Positions 13,839-26,245 of a stretch of 64,000 nt of DNA are shown here, piece after piece. The notes under the pieces are model-generated. The model worked only from the letters and a program-made list of their open reading frames with translations. It was not told the origin of the DNA and searched no databases. Each line of letters begins with the position of its first letter. Positions within the stretch are counted from its first letter, which is position 1. Made by a program: the position numbers and the translations under genes. This DNA is from Ignelater luminosus (lineage: Eukaryota > Arthropoda > Insecta > Coleoptera > Elateridae), in NCBI GenBank assembly GCA_011009095.1, contig VTPC01091272.1, positions 545,016-609,015 of the forward strand. Reading direction: 5' to 3'.

Positions 13839-15018
13839 ATGGCATCATCCAGTCATCATTTTTACCAGATTAATATTAAACCGTTTGATGGAACCGGATT
13901 TGACTCGTGGAAATTTAGATTGGAAAGGACATTGGAAAGAAATAATGTTCTGGGTGTAATTTCTCAACAAAAATTTGTTGCTGATAATGTTTTAGAAATA
14001 ATTAAATCTAAAGATACGGCCAAGGATATAGTAAATTCTTTAAAAACAGTTTATGAAAAAACTGGACTTCAATCCAGGGTAAATATTCGGAAAAAATTGC
14101 GTAATTTAGAATTTAAAGATGATTGAAACTTGAGTAATTTTCTGCTTGAAGTTGATAAAACGATAAGAGAACTGAAAGATACAGGGGGTTCGATGGATGA
14201 CAGCGAGAGGATAACGACACTTTTGTCTGCTATGCCGGGAAAATTTAGTTGCTGTGGTAACATCTATCGATATTTTGTTTCGTGCATATCCTCCTTCAGT
14301 AACAGTTGACTTTGTCAAGAATAGCTTGTTAGCAGAAGAAGAACGTTTAAAAAAAGATGTAACCACCACCCAGTCGTCAACTCATGCCTTTGTTGATAAT
14401 AACAAAAATGAAGCTAAGGGTAAAACTTTCAAGGTCGGGTGTTTTCATTGCCATGAGTCAGGCCATATACGGTCTAAGTGTCCTAAACGCCGTCTACAGG
14501 ATCTAGGGAAGGCCAATATTGGTTCCGTAGAAGAAGACATTGCTTTCCTTGGTGATCAGATGAATGAGCAGCAGGAAATTGTAGTTAGTTGTGATTCAAA
14601 TACAAATCACAAACGTATTGTGAAGTTTGTTGTGGACAGTGGCTGTACTAATCATCTATTAATGTCAGGATATAGTAATGTTCTTATTAACTTGAAAGAG
14701 ATCAACAGAAAACTTAATGTTGCTAAAGCCGGAGAGACTGTAACTGCAAAGTATCAAGGTTGTTTACCTATGATGACCAATGATGGGCGATCCATCACAT
14801 TGAACAATGTTTTTATTTGTGAGAATCTGTCGTATAATTTATTATCGGTCAGACAAATTGAAGACAAAGGGTTTCGGGTGATTTTTGAAAATCGGGAAGT
14901 GAAAATCATGAAGGGAGATTCTACTATTCTTACCGGCAGTTTAATTGGCAACTTATATTTTATTGAACTGGAATTTTATTCTAATGAGGTAAATATTGTT
15001 GCTGATTCCCCTGAATAG
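13839..15018 (+). pseudogene. copia gag-protease region, broken
   Basis: The ATG at 13839 is the likely start. An upstream in-frame TTG at 13815 has no support. Gag begins MASSSHHFYQ and runs to a TGA at 14124-14126. Gag-like coding continues past it, then changes frame near 14245, where a single-base indel is likely. The frame from 14254 carries a CCHC zinc knuckle (C-x2-C-x4-H-x4-C, 14440-14481) for RNA binding. It is followed by the retroviral-type aspartic protease signature VVDSGCTNHL with the catalytic Asp at 14635. The frame ends at a TAG (15016-15018) just before the integrase zinc region. In a live element this would be one polyprotein cleaved by its own protease. Here it cannot be made whole. 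Confidence 0.93.
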
Positions 15019-16286
15019 TGGCACAAGCGAATGCGACATTCTTGTAGATTTCTTGTGAATTCATTGTGTGAAATGTGCTTGAAAGGTAAGCAGACACGTT
15101 CTCAGTTTCTCAAGAATATTCCAACTGAAAGAAAGGCACAACGCTTACTTCAGTATGTGTCTACAGATGTATGTATGTGGTAAAATTAGCCCACCCACTC
15201 ATGATGGAAAGAATTATTTCGTTTCATTTATTGATCATTACAGTCATTTTGGCATTTTATATCTAATTAAAGAAAAGAGTGAAGTCGAAATGTGTTTCAG
15301 AAAATTTTTTGCAATGACTGAAAGTAAGTTTGATCAGAAAATTGAATATTTGAGGTGTGACAATGATAGAGAATATAGTGCAAAGAGTTTTAAGGGTTTC
15401 TGTGATAATAAAGGAATAATTGTGCAATATACAGTTCCAAGAAATCCAGAGCAAAATGGGCTAGCAGAAAGATATAACCGCACTATTTTAGATAAAGCTA
15501 GATGTTTAGTTTTGGACAGTGAACTTAATAAGTCATTTTGGGGAGAAGCTGTGTTGGTTGCTGTTTATTTGACAAACAGAACCCCTACAAGTACCCTGCC
15601 TAATGAATGTACACCGGCAGAAATGTGGTATGGTTTTAAACCGGACTTGAACAAGATCAAGTTATTTGGATGTACTGCATATGTCCATATCCCGGAAGAA
15701 GATACATCTGGAAAGTTAGCTGAACGTTCCAGAAAAAGTATTTTCATTGGCTACTGCGATAATGGATATCGTTTGTGGGATCCAGTGAAACGTGTAGTAT
15801 TTACATCTCGTTCTGTTAAATTTGATGAATCTTTTGAAAGAAAAACAACTCCGTTACAAATTTACAGAAATGAAAATGACCCATTGGAAGAACAGTTGCC
15901 TGATGAAACGGTTACTGAAACTCAGAGAACAGAAGAAAATGTAGAAGAGATCCGTAGGAGTCGCAGGGAAAAACATAGGCCCTTGTATCTGGACAATTAT
16001 GAGGTGGGTATAATGTTGGCTTTGTCTGTAGGATGTATTCCTTCTGAAATACCGAGAAATTATAAAGAAGCTACTCAAATGGGAAATGGTTGGAAGGAGG
16101 CCATCGATAAAGAGCTATCAGCACTAGAAGAGAATGGTACCTGGATTTTTGTGAAGCCTCAATCAGATGATGTGATCATTGACACACGATGGGTCTTCGT
16201 CGAGAAGGTAGTTGATGGTCAACCAGTGAAAAGAGCACGGCTTGTGGCCAGAGGCTATCAACAGCCTACACTGGATAATGAAGACG
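15019..16286 (+). pseudogene. copia integrase and 5' part of reverse transcriptase
   Basis: Directly after the TAG, the frame reads WHKRMRH and later CEMCLKGKQ, the remains of the GAG-pre/HHCC zinc region, apparently shortened. A tandem duplication of ATGT near 15165-15172 shifts the frame. The integrase core follows with FIDHYSHF (first Asp), CDNDREY (second Asp) and PEQNGLAERYNRT (Glu), the DDE set. Then come the KLFGC and FIGY motifs typical of copia integrases. From about 16090 the reverse transcriptase (RVT_2) starts with WKEAIDKEL and RLVARGYQQ, and is cut at 16288 by the mariner. The frame continues into the mariner end and stops at 16322-16324. Confidence 0.93.
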
Positions 16287-16288
16287 TA

Positions 16289-17580
16289 CGAGGGCTGTTT
16301 GACGGAAGCGTGACTTTCCGCTAGATGGCGCTGATATCGGTAAATCGAAAACATTAGCATATACGTCAGTCTTTTAGAGGCTTAACCTCCAAATTTCATG
16401 TCAATCTGTGAAATAGTATACATTTGGCAGTCATAGAAATCAATCAAGTTTGTGCTATTTTGTAAATATGGAAAAACGTGAATTTCGTGTTTTAATTAAA
16501 CATTATTTTTTACGTGGAAAAAACAGTGAAAGAAACTGAGGAGAAATTACGGAAATATTACGGTGAATCTGCTCCATCGCATGGAATGGTTTCCAAGTGG
16601 TTTAATTCATTTAAAACTGGCCGTATGAGCACTGACGATGGTGAACGCCCCGGGCCCTTACAAACGGTCACTACTAAGGAAATCGTTGACAAAATCCATA
16701 ATATGGTAATGGCTGATCGACGTTTGAAAGTGCGCGAGATAGTTGATGCTGTTGGCATCTCAATCGAACGGGTGCATAATATTTTACACGAACATTTGTA
16801 TATTAAAAAGGTATCGGCAAGATGGGTGCCGCGATTACTCACAGTGGACCAAATGAGAATTCGTGTTCAACCTTCAAATCAATGTTTGGTCATGTTACAA
16901 CGTAATCCAGTTGAGTTTTTTCGCCGATATGTGACTGTTGACGAAACCTGGATCCACCACCATACCCCTGAGACAAAGGAACAGTGAAACAATGGATATC
17001 ACCAGACGAACGTGCACCAAAGAAGACTAAAATTGGTCACTCGGCTAATAAGGTCATGGCGACTATTTTTTGGGATTCTAAAGGCATAATCCATATTGAC
17101 TATTTGGAAAGGGGTAAAACAATAACTGGCCAATATTATGCTGATTTATTGACCCGTTTTGATGTTATCTTAAAGAAAAAACGCCCACATTTGGCACGTA
17201 AGAAAGTGCTCTTTCATTACGACAACGCCCCATCTCATTCATCTGCAATTGCAACCGCTAAATTGGTACAATTACGCTACGAACTGCTTCCCCATCCACC
17301 ATACTCACCGGATCTGGCCCCAAGAGACTTTTTTTATTTCCGAATTTGAAAAAATCTCTCGCAGGAAAAAAATTCGCATCAAATGAAGAGGTTATTGCTG
17401 CAACGCAGGCCTATTTTGACGAGTTGCCAAAAGAACATTTCTCAGAAGGCTTAAAGAAATTGGAAAGTCGTTGGACTAAGTGTGTAGCACTTGAAGGGAA
17501 CTATGTTGAAAAATAATAAAAAAAATCTAGGCTAAACCTGTTCTTTATTGAAATGTCACACTTCCGTCAAACAGCCCTCG
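16289..17580 (+). mobile_element. mariner transposon nested in copia RT
   Basis: A 1292-bp element with about 27-31-bp terminal inverted repeats starting CGAGGGCTGTTTGACGGAAG, with a few mismatches between ends. It is flanked by the TA duplication expected of Tc1/mariner (16287-16288 and 17581-17582). Removing the element and one TA puts the copia reverse transcriptase back in the same reading frame, which proves the ends to the base. Its termini differ from the mariners at 26.2 and 57.0 kb, so it is a separate lineage. Confidence 0.96.
16468..17516 (+). pseudogene. mariner transposase pseudogene
   Basis: Starts MEKREFRVLIKHYFLRGK at an ATG (16468) and ends GNYVEK before TAA at 17514, the usual mariner length of about 350 codons. 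The N-terminal part holds the paired helix-turn-helix and the KKVSARWVPRLLT linker motif. The catalytic triad is visible as VTVDETWIHH, HYDNAPSH and PYSPDLAPRD, with 34 residues between the second and third Asp (D34D, canonical mariner). At least three indels break it: near 16520, near 16984, and in a T homopolymer near 17331. It therefore makes no full transposase. The sequence resembles the irritans/mellifera side of the family, but the subfamily is not settled. Confidence 0.93.
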
Positions 17581-17582
17581 TA

Positions 17583-18839
17583 TATACACCAGTAGCTAGA
17601 TTAACTACCGTAAGGGTATTGTTAGCCACTGCAGTGGATCGTGACATGGTTATTCATCAACTTGATGTGAAAAGTGCTGTTTTGAAAAGTCCAGTGTGTA
17701 GTGATGTGTTTATAAAGCCACCTGATGGCTTAAGTGTTGATCCGGGTGTAGTAAGTTAGTTAAAACCTTGTATGGTTTACGAGAGAGTCCTAAATGTTGG
17801 AATAAAACTATTAATAAGCATATGTGTAAGCTAGGATTTGAAAGATCTAAAGTTGATCCATGTTTATATTATAATGGTGAAACTTATGTCTTAATTTGGG
17901 TTGCTGATCTTTTGGTGGTATCAGATTCAGAATATGATGTTAAACATTTAAAGTCAAGCTTAAAAGAAATTTTAGATTTAAAGGATCTGTCTAATGAGAC
18001 AAGAATTACATTTTTAGGTATAGAAATTGAAAGAAAAGATGGAAAACTAGTTATTAGTCAGAAAAGTTTAATCCAAAAGATTATTAATCATTTCAACATG
18101 AATGATTGCAAATCCTCAAATATACCAATGGAACCTAAATTAAATTTAAAGAAGGAAATTGAAAAAGATTATAAGGCTCCCTAAAGAACTACTAGGTAGT
18201 TTAATATATATAATGCTTGGCACAAGGCCAGATCTATGTTATACAGTATCCTTCTTTGGAAGATTTCAAAATCATTATGACTTTAATCATTGGAAGCATC
18301 TTAAACATGTCGTACGCTATTTAAAACACACTAAAAATTTTGGTTTAGTTTATAATAAGGGTTTTGATAAACCTTCTGTTAAGGCTTATGTGGATTCCGA
18401 TTATGCTACATATACTTATGATAGAAAAAGTATTTCAGGATACCTTATTATTCTTAATGATAAAATATTAAATTGGTGTTCAAAGAAACAATCTGTTGTA
18501 GCTCTTAGTAGTAGTGAAGCGGAATTCTTAGCACTTTCTGCTTGTATGACAGAGTGTCTATTTGTAGGCCAAATTTTGAACGAAATTTTTGTTTTTGACT
18601 ATCCAATAAAAATATATGAGGATAATCAAGGGTGCATTAAAATGGCTCAAACTTATGAAACCAAGCGTACAAAGCATTTTGATGTTAAACATCATTTTGT
18701 CAAGGACATGGTAAATGAAGAAAAATTTATAATTGAGTATGTCAGTACAAATAATCAGTTGGCAGATATAATAACTAAGGCCTTGCCTGCAGCTAACTTT
18801 GAATTCTTGAGAAATTGTTTAAATGTTTCTGAAATTTGA
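17583..18839 (+). pseudogene. copia 3' reverse transcriptase and RNase H
   Basis: Continues the reverse transcriptase after the mariner with TPVARLTTVR and VIHQLDVKSA. A frameshift near 17755 lies just before the LYGL motif. The catalytic YVDD box reads WVAD (17897-17908), so one polymerase Asp is Ala. Another single-base loss near 18178 precedes GSLIYIMLGTRPDL. The RNase H domain is then open to the end with its acidic residues visible: DSDYA (Asp), SSSEAEF (Glu) and EDNQGC (Asp). The final block HHFVKD...QLADIITKALP is typical of copia RNase H tails. The stop is at 18837-18839. Confidence 0.94.
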
Positions 18840-18896
18840 ATTTCATGAGTTATATTTTATGGTTTGTTGTAACTGAAAATGATCATTTGTAGAATT

Positions 18897-18905
18897 GAGA
18901 GGGGG
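18897..18905 (+). other. polypurine tract
   Basis: GAGAGGGGG lies directly against the 3' LTR. In this position it would prime plus-strand DNA synthesis. Confidence 0.85.
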
Positions 18906-19160
18906 TGTTATTGTAGAAGGAACAATTCTACATTATGTTCAAGTTGTCGCTTCTGCATAAAAACTGATTTCCCTCTCTTTTTCTGTGCTTTATTATTATT
19001 ATTATTATTATTATCATGACATATACGAGTTGTAATTTCATTGTGTTGGGCAATTTTGGATTAATGTTTTGTCACAATTATTTGTATTAGTTAATCACTT
19101 TTACTGGTTCATTTAATAAACTTATCAATAATAATACTCGTGCTTGCGTATCTGTCTACA
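18906..19160 (+). repeat. 3' LTR of copia element
   Basis: Same TG...CA ends as the 5' LTR, 255 bp, followed by the target duplication TTTTC. About 2.4 percent of aligned positions differ from the 5' LTR, counted by eye. Confidence 0.96.
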
Positions 19161-19165
19161 TTTTC

Positions 19166-22100
19166 CTGCTTGATTTTATAAATATTTTATTTAACAACAA
19201 AGGTAGGATCATTTATCTTAATTTTTTATTTAGACAAATTTGCATATAACATTTATGATGGCCAAATTTCCTCCATTTTTTCAGAGAACCGAAACAGATC
19301 TTAACAAATTTCAAGAAAATCTTTATTAGAAAAAATTACTTTGCTGTCTTTACTAATTATATTATTTATTCGAAAACGTACAAACAAAATGTAATAAGCA
19401 AAAGCAGTTAAAAATGTAACAATATCATTTTCGTGAAAAACTTCTCGTTTTTTTCTCTACTGAAACGATTATCGCAATTACGTAGAAGTCTGGTCCTCTT
19501 TATAAATGTTTTGTTTATAAAAAAAGCCGCTGGACGCCTAAGTTGAAAAGGAAAAACACAAACCAGTATTGAAAAACTCGCCACCTAATTTAATTCTGTT
19601 ATTCTCTTAATATACAGTGTGTCCTACTATTCGTCTTCTCTTTATGTTCAATTATTATCGACTAGATTCCAAATATTTATTTTCAAAGACATTTGCATAT
19701 TTGTAAAATCAATTTTCTGTAGCAACCATCGTTACCTTGAAGTGCAGTCATTTAAATACGAACGGATCGCTTCGGTCTTAGGACTCGAAGTCTTATTAGC
19801 TAAAAAGGTTGCAGGTATTATCGTGCCTGCTTATAGTGACCTAACCGCATTAAAGTTAGACCTGAACATTCAAAATGTTACGTACCAGTCAGTTAGGTAC
19901 ATTCAAGTATACAAGTGAGATGTTTTGTTTACACCATCCACCACGAGAAAGCAGTTAACAAAACTCCAGCTAGCTCAATGGCTATGTCGTGGATCCTACA
20001 AGATGGCCAGAAATTCTGAGAAATAAAAAAAGGGTTGATAATTTGAAGGTGCCAGTTCCTATCTTCTTGTAGTAGTATCTTCCACGAGGGATAAATTGAC
20101 TGTGGTTTGCCTCCGATAGTGAAAACAACCACTAGTAATAGTAATAAATTTGGCAAGTTTTTAAAGAATAAATATATTAAATTGCTCGTTAATACAAGAA
20201 CAAAATGTACGTAAAACGAGTAAACTGGATTAAAAACTGGCGAAAGTAAACAAAGTAAATAAATAATTAACAAGACAATCAACAAATCAAGGCAGATCAC
20301 ACACATGTAATTGTAAATAATGCAATAAATATAAATATATTTAGAATTACAGTTAGGCTGTTTATAAAAAACTGACTAGAGTGATAATTAAATGATAGTA
20401 TTCAAGCTATTTAAACGTTGACAGAGATTAAGTTTTTTATTTATCAAAACAGACATAAATGAACAAAGAGCAGCAAACTAAAAATCCGTATCCTTAGGGT
20501 AGGCGAAGGACAATAACCCTTTTACACGCGTCAAAGTAAATATAGTAATTTAACCGAGAACGTTAATGAGGCTTAAAAGATTGCGTACAACTCCTGCTTG
20601 CTTTTTTTAAATACGTAAATACTTTGAAATCAAAAATAAGATTCAACTTGGCTAAGTACAGACACTTTACAGGATTGAATGAGCAGATTAAATCTATATG
20701 GAAAATGTGCTTCAGTATAAAAAATGTCCGTCTGTTATTTGGCTACTATTAGCCTTACTAAATTACAAAAAAATTACTCAGATATTGTTTCAATTCTAAC
20801 CTAGGGCTGACTATAGTGCTACAGAATCAAGTCCGAGACTTGAAAATGCCAAATGTCTTAGTAGGCACTCTGGTATCCTTCATAAGAAGTGATGGAGCTG
20901 TAAAACCGGTGGAAAAGGCTCTCAAAGAAAGAAAACCAGAGGAACAAGTAAATATAATTCACCTTGGTTAATGTTGAGGACGAGCAACAATAAAAATCAA
21001 ATAAACAATCATCAAATTGCGAGGTTGTAGAAACTTTATATTTGCATATAAATCGTCCACTCTGGATGCAGTGTACCTCTTCTAGAGCGTCTTCAAAAAG
21101 ACGTCCAGCATCAAATTTAAAATCGGATTTAAAAACTGATTTATTAAAAATTGTTTCAGTGGTCATAAAAGCAATAATATGAATCCAGATGCCCTGGTGT
21201 CGATGTGTGGTCAACAACGATAACCCAGAAAAATTAAGATGAAACTCCAAGGACCATATGTTGAAGACTATATGGCATCAAACTTCTTTAAATTTATAAT
21301 ATAATAAATGAAGATAAATCTTTCTCAGGACGAGCTAGACTTCCTTAAGAGTCACTGCTTAATTAAGGCTCCAAATTGTCTCTTAGAATCGTTATTACAG
21401 ATAACGAACTAATTCGTTGACGATTATCAAATATTGACAGTAAAACAATCAATTGAAGCGTAGTACTATTTAAAAAAAATGTAATACAAATTAAAGGTTT
21501 TAAATTCCTTTAAACGCCCACGAAAATTAAATGTTGCAAGTTCTCGGGATGTAAGAGTAAGGATATGTTGTGGTGGTCAAACCGAGTTTAGTAAGGCACG
21601 TTAGTAGAAAGGAACTCATCGAATCCGTAAACTAATTCTTCCCAGTTGCTTTAGCTTGATTCAGTGCTTTTATCTGTAACAGAGTAGGATATATTGGGGG
21701 AGAGGTTGAAACAGATTTCCTATACGTAGAATTTGAAAACGAACTACGAAGAGAGATCATACATATGTCTGTCCAATCAAGTCGATTAGGTTGAAGTACA
21801 TATATTCATAGAAATCTGTTACCACATTACATCGCCCAATTAGCTCTCTCAAATGCTCAATCCATCCCAGAATTGATAAGCCTTTTAGGAAAGTTGACCA
21901 GTCTCAGTCTACTAAGGATAGACAAAAGGGTACCTCAACTAATGTCTTTTACGTCTATGAGTGAGGTCCGCTGCGACCTGCATGATCGATAGGCCGCAAT
22001 GTGTTTTTGTTTGTTTACACCGTTGATTTTTTTTTAAATAATTAAGTAGGAGAACTGTCATATCAAACATATTTCTTTGTGTTTCTTGAGTATTAAAGTT

Positions 22101-22289
22101 AACAGTTAATTATATTACAATGCCAATGACTTATTACTGACAAATGTTAATCTCAAAATGGAAAAAAAACAATAGAATTGTTAAATAGTACGTACGACTT
22201 ACAGCATAAAAATTAAGAATGGGAAGTACCCGGTACACAACTTAACATGAGTCTATATTTTGCATTTAGGTTTGAAAGCATTTGAACAG
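19166..22289. other. unassigned AT-rich DNA
   Basis: No domain, RNA gene or element end was recognised. Minus-strand frames of 125 residues (19929-20306) and 130 residues (20858-21250) look like hydrophobic or low-complexity chance translations. Neither shows family motifs or a convincing splice context. Confidence 0.5.
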
Positions 22290-23310
22290 GGTAGACCGAT
22301 AACAAAAATGGCAATGACAATGGACAATGCTTTTAAAGTAAGCAAATTAGAAAAGAGGAGATATAGAAAACTAAATGAGGACGAAAACAACAAAATAGAG
22401 AAAAGAAGACTAACGTAAAAAGCAGAAAAAGAAGATGTAGAAGTTTTATGAGAAAGGAAAACTAACTTAAAAATACTAGGAATAAGCAAGGCAAAGAAAG
22501 TGGAAAAAAGCAGCACCAAATTAACAAATAGACATACACTTTACTACTTTGGAGCCAATATAGAGTAACGAGCAAAAGAGAAGCAAGTGAAAAAGCAATA
22601 AGTAGTAATGGACGATTGGAAAATTAGAGTAGGGAATGATAAGAATAAAGGAATTGTATGCGTGAGGATAGGAGAAACCGACCTGAACAGCATTGGAGTG
22701 AAGATGATGATTTTATCAAATAAAGGACCTAATAATTGGAAACACATTTTGAGAACAGAAGGATTGATTTACGTTCATAGCCGTAGAGAGAAATGCAAGA
22801 AGTAACTATTCTAAATTACATAGTACACATACAAGTATTAGCACAAGATACAAACGATTTCAAAACAAAGAAAAAGGCAGAAACATGCCAGACTATAGGC
22901 AGCTGCATGGTAAATAAATAGTTTAAAGAGCGAAGAAGTAGAAGAATACACGTAAGTGGCTATAAGCAAATAGAAGGAAGAACAAAAACGTAGTAAGGAT
23001 TTGGTGTAGAGATTAAAGAAAGTTACAAAAGAAATAATAAAAGATTTTGGAGTAGAATCAAAGCAATGAGAGGAAACAAAAAAAGTAAATAATAGGAATA
23101 AAGGAGTCACATTAGAACAAACACAACAGAAATACTAGAAGTACGGAAAGAGCATTTCTCACAAGAGTTTGAACAGGAAATTGTAAGTATAAGAAGAACT
23201 AATAACAGATAGACAAACACAACAAGAAGAAGATTTAAAACCAACGGAGATAGATCCCAGAAGAACAGAGATAAATACAAATACAGGTCAGGCTACACCC
23301 TACCATAGGT
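22290..23310 (+). pseudogene. decayed non-LTR retrotransposon (LINE) endonuclease-RT linker
   Basis: Translation of the plus strand in changing frames recovers landmarks of a LINE apurinic endonuclease. LKILGISKAK...TNRHTLYYFG (about 22468-22550) corresponds to the 'vLgIsEtrW...ngy.l.ySG' block. DWKIRVGNDKNKG (about 22614-22652) corresponds to the 'gDFNARvG' block. Further on, NNKRFWSRIKAMRG (about 23030-23075) and EILEVRKEHFSQEF (about 23130-23172) resemble the linker before the reverse transcriptase domain, 'fWkrIk...eIleRwkehFeeLf'. The middle of the endonuclease is missing, and numerous stops and shifts are present. No reverse transcriptase core follows, so the copy is both truncated and old. 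The clade cannot be assigned. Confidence 0.6.
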
Positions 23311-26243
23311 CACTTAGAATGACTCAGTGTCGGATTTCGTTCTCCATTAATCTTCTTAATAGAGCTAGATACAAACACTAATTCAATTCAATTTTCTGTT
23401 TTTAATAATTCATTTCAAGCTCCTGAAAGACATGGCATCTCTTAGAAAAAAAGCCAAAGATGCCTGGATCGACTGAAAGCCTCTCTCCCACCACTCCCAA
23501 CAATTCAAGCTGAACTAGATTAGACAAAAATTGAGCTTTCTTATAGAACTGCATTCCAAATGCACTCATAACTTAATGCTACTACTATACAAACAACAAA
23601 GTTCAGAAGAGCTTGCGATTAACGTTCAAACGCGATTTTGCCTTGTCTGTAGACAGCTGACTACCTCGTTCTGTCGACCTTATTCTTGGACTGCGAGCTA
23701 CATTTGAACACAAATTGTTCTGCTTGACACAATAAGCCTTGATTTGTTTTCTAGTCTCATTAGTATTATCAACTGAGGAGTAACTTGAAGATGTCAACAA
23801 AAAGATTAAAATATTTCTAGAGCTACAGATATGACAGAGGATATGCTATAGGTTCTTAAGAAAAAGAAAATTAAATAACGCAAAGACAAAAAAAGAATAA
23901 AACAATTTAAGAAAAGCCACTAAAGTAGAAACATCATAAATATGCATTTAAGTCTGTGGCATTGAGATTGAATTTTCAAATTTTAAGCTTTTATCTGCTT
24001 AAGTAAAAACAATGTGTTTTGGAATATTTTGATGAACACGATTTTTTCTGATTTAAAAAAGACAAAATGACAAAATTTATTTTCCAGAGAGAATTCCACT
24101 ATAGATGTATTTATAGAACAAGTGTACATACAATCGCATATAAATCCTTTTTCTACTAATGGCAATAACATTAATTCTACTAAATAACCTTATCCGATTG
24201 CATTTGAGGTAGTAAAATTACGTTAGCAGATACGTTTTTTACTCTAGTAATTTAATGGTTAAGATTAGCAAACGCAATTATATTACTAAATCCTTCAAAA
24301 CTAGAGCTATGTTGTTGGATCTTTAGACATAAAAAAAATTGGCCTTGCTGCTTGAGCAAACTTACAAACTTATTAAAAGTTTTAGAAATAAAAAAAGTGT
24401 CTGAGTTTTACGGTATTTTATTCTGTAAATTAACGTTAAAATTTCTATTTTTGGAAATTCAAAAGGTCTTATCATACGACACATTTTGATATTCTATGTA
24501 ATTTTACTATTTACCTTTCAGTATATTTTTATCTATTAATTTTTCAACTTCATAATTATTCTGGATGATGACTTCTTAAACTTTTTAAAACGATTTTTTT
24601 CTCAGACAATGACTAAAATTGTTGATTTTCAAAAAAGAAGACCAAAGCAGTTACAGTCTACTGCGTATTATTTAGCTCTTGATTAAAAACTAAAAGCAAA
24701 AATATTTAATTAAAACGATTAATTTATTTATTTGAAACAAGTCAACTTTACTCTTATGTGTATTGTCATGTCACAAATTAATGATACCACGATTTTCGAA
24801 TCGCTTTAAATTTTTATCCGCCAATAAACAGTATCTGCAACTTAATTTTATCGTCGAATTAAATTTTTTACTTAGTATATCAAAATTCGGTATCTATATC
24901 GATTCATTAACTGTAAGTTCGTAGGCTGAAACATTCCAAACTAGATTTAGTTTGGTATATAATTTGGGAATTTCACCGGAGGCCTCCTAGTAGTATTGTT
25001 ATTTATATTTTGATATCAAACTTTAAAAAGCAAATTTGCATTTCAAACAATGTAATTTATTAAAAACTATGTTCTCTCTTTTGACCATCGTACAATTTCA
25101 TGATTTGTCATAAAACGGGTATTAAAAAAAAATTTAAAAGCTTCTACGGAATAAAAAGCAAAATTATAAAACCAAATTTTAAAAAGTTTGTCTTTTCATT
25201 TGAAAATACATTACGCCATGTGCTCGCTGACATTGAGACGGTTATACCACAAAGTTAAATATCGTCTAATTTTTATTCGTAAAAAAAACTCATGCCTAAT
25301 TCAATTCTAAAATAACCCCAATTTACCCAAAAATTAAGAGAAGATGTTAATTATCATGAAATCTATTTTGAGTAACAAACTAATATACATAAATAAGCTT
25401 GAATTTTAACCTTATAATACACCCAGGTCTGTATTATAAAGCGCCGAGATTTAACTTCTAGGTATTTCAATTAATACCTATACATACAACTGATATAAAT
25501 GAAACCGCATTTTCTTGAACTGTTAAACTGTGATGAGAATTATAGGTTTTCGTGCTGATCCTAGCAGAAGAGGTTAGGATGTAGTAGGTGGGTGAGAAGC
25601 TAGAATCAATCAAGACTCGATCGAGCATAAAACCAACTGCAGAACTACAGTACTTGGTCTTTAGATACCACACATTAATATAAAGTGATACTTGAAATGC
25701 ACTTATTAGTTATTACTCAGTATTTAGTTATTTTATAATAATACTTAAAGGCAGGTCAGTGCTAGCGTTTATGCCACTCTAAGCCAACCGTTTTCAAACT
25801 GTTTCAACATACATATGCTTAAATCAGTCGATATCAGTAGAGAGTCAAAGCCCAAACTGACTTTCTTGCAGAAAGAAACTTGCAAAGCACAACTTAAAAG
25901 ATCATCCAAATCTCATCTTTCAAGATATTTTGCTCGTGCAGCAGTAACAAATTAGCAAGGAAAGTGACGTCTATTTCACGTGGTTTATTGGTTATTGGTT
26001 ACATCATATTCGCTTTTGAAATGACGTCATATAGACGTAAATATACATCAATATCTCACCGCCACAATTTAAAAGGGCATAGATTTTAAAAGTTCATGCA
26101 ATGAAGTATATTTTTAAAAGAAATATCATATTGTCATATTGCTTAGATTTCTTTTCTCTTTTTCGATAGAGAAGTTTGTTGTTAAATACGTTTTAAGGTA
26201 ATCTTCTTTATTTGTTTTCCGTCTTGTCCTGCAACTATTTATG
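23311..26243. other. unassigned AT-rich DNA
   Basis: No coding family, RNA gene or inverted-repeat element was recognised. The stretch ends at the TA duplication of the mariner that follows. Confidence 0.5.
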
Positions 26244-26245
26244 TA

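Larger units (their letters stand above)
13469..19160 (+). mobile_element. Ty1/copia LTR retrotransposon, full length, inactive
   Basis: Complete element bounded by 259-bp and 255-bp LTRs (TG...CA) and flanked by a perfect 5-bp target duplication, TTTTC (13464-13468 and 19161-19165). The order is LTR, primer binding site, gag with zinc knuckle, protease, integrase, reverse transcriptase, RNase H, polypurine tract, LTR. Integrase before reverse transcriptase is the copia arrangement. A 1292-bp mariner plus duplicated TA interrupts the reverse transcriptase. Without it the element is about 4.4 kb, shorter than typical copia, and part of the GAG-pre/integrase zinc region looks deleted near 15019-15110. 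Stops and frameshifts at about 14124, 14245, 15016, 15165, 17755 and 18178 make it non-functional. Confidence 0.97.

Noticed and set aside
19960..20050. TAGCTCAATGG resembling a tRNA A-box
   Set aside because: No B-box at a proper distance and no stem pairing.
19929..20306. 125-residue hydrophobic minus-strand frame
   Set aside because: Leu/Ile/Phe richness follows from AT composition. No domain or splice signal pattern.
20858..21250. 130-residue minus-strand frame
   Set aside because: No recognisable motif, length within chance for this composition.
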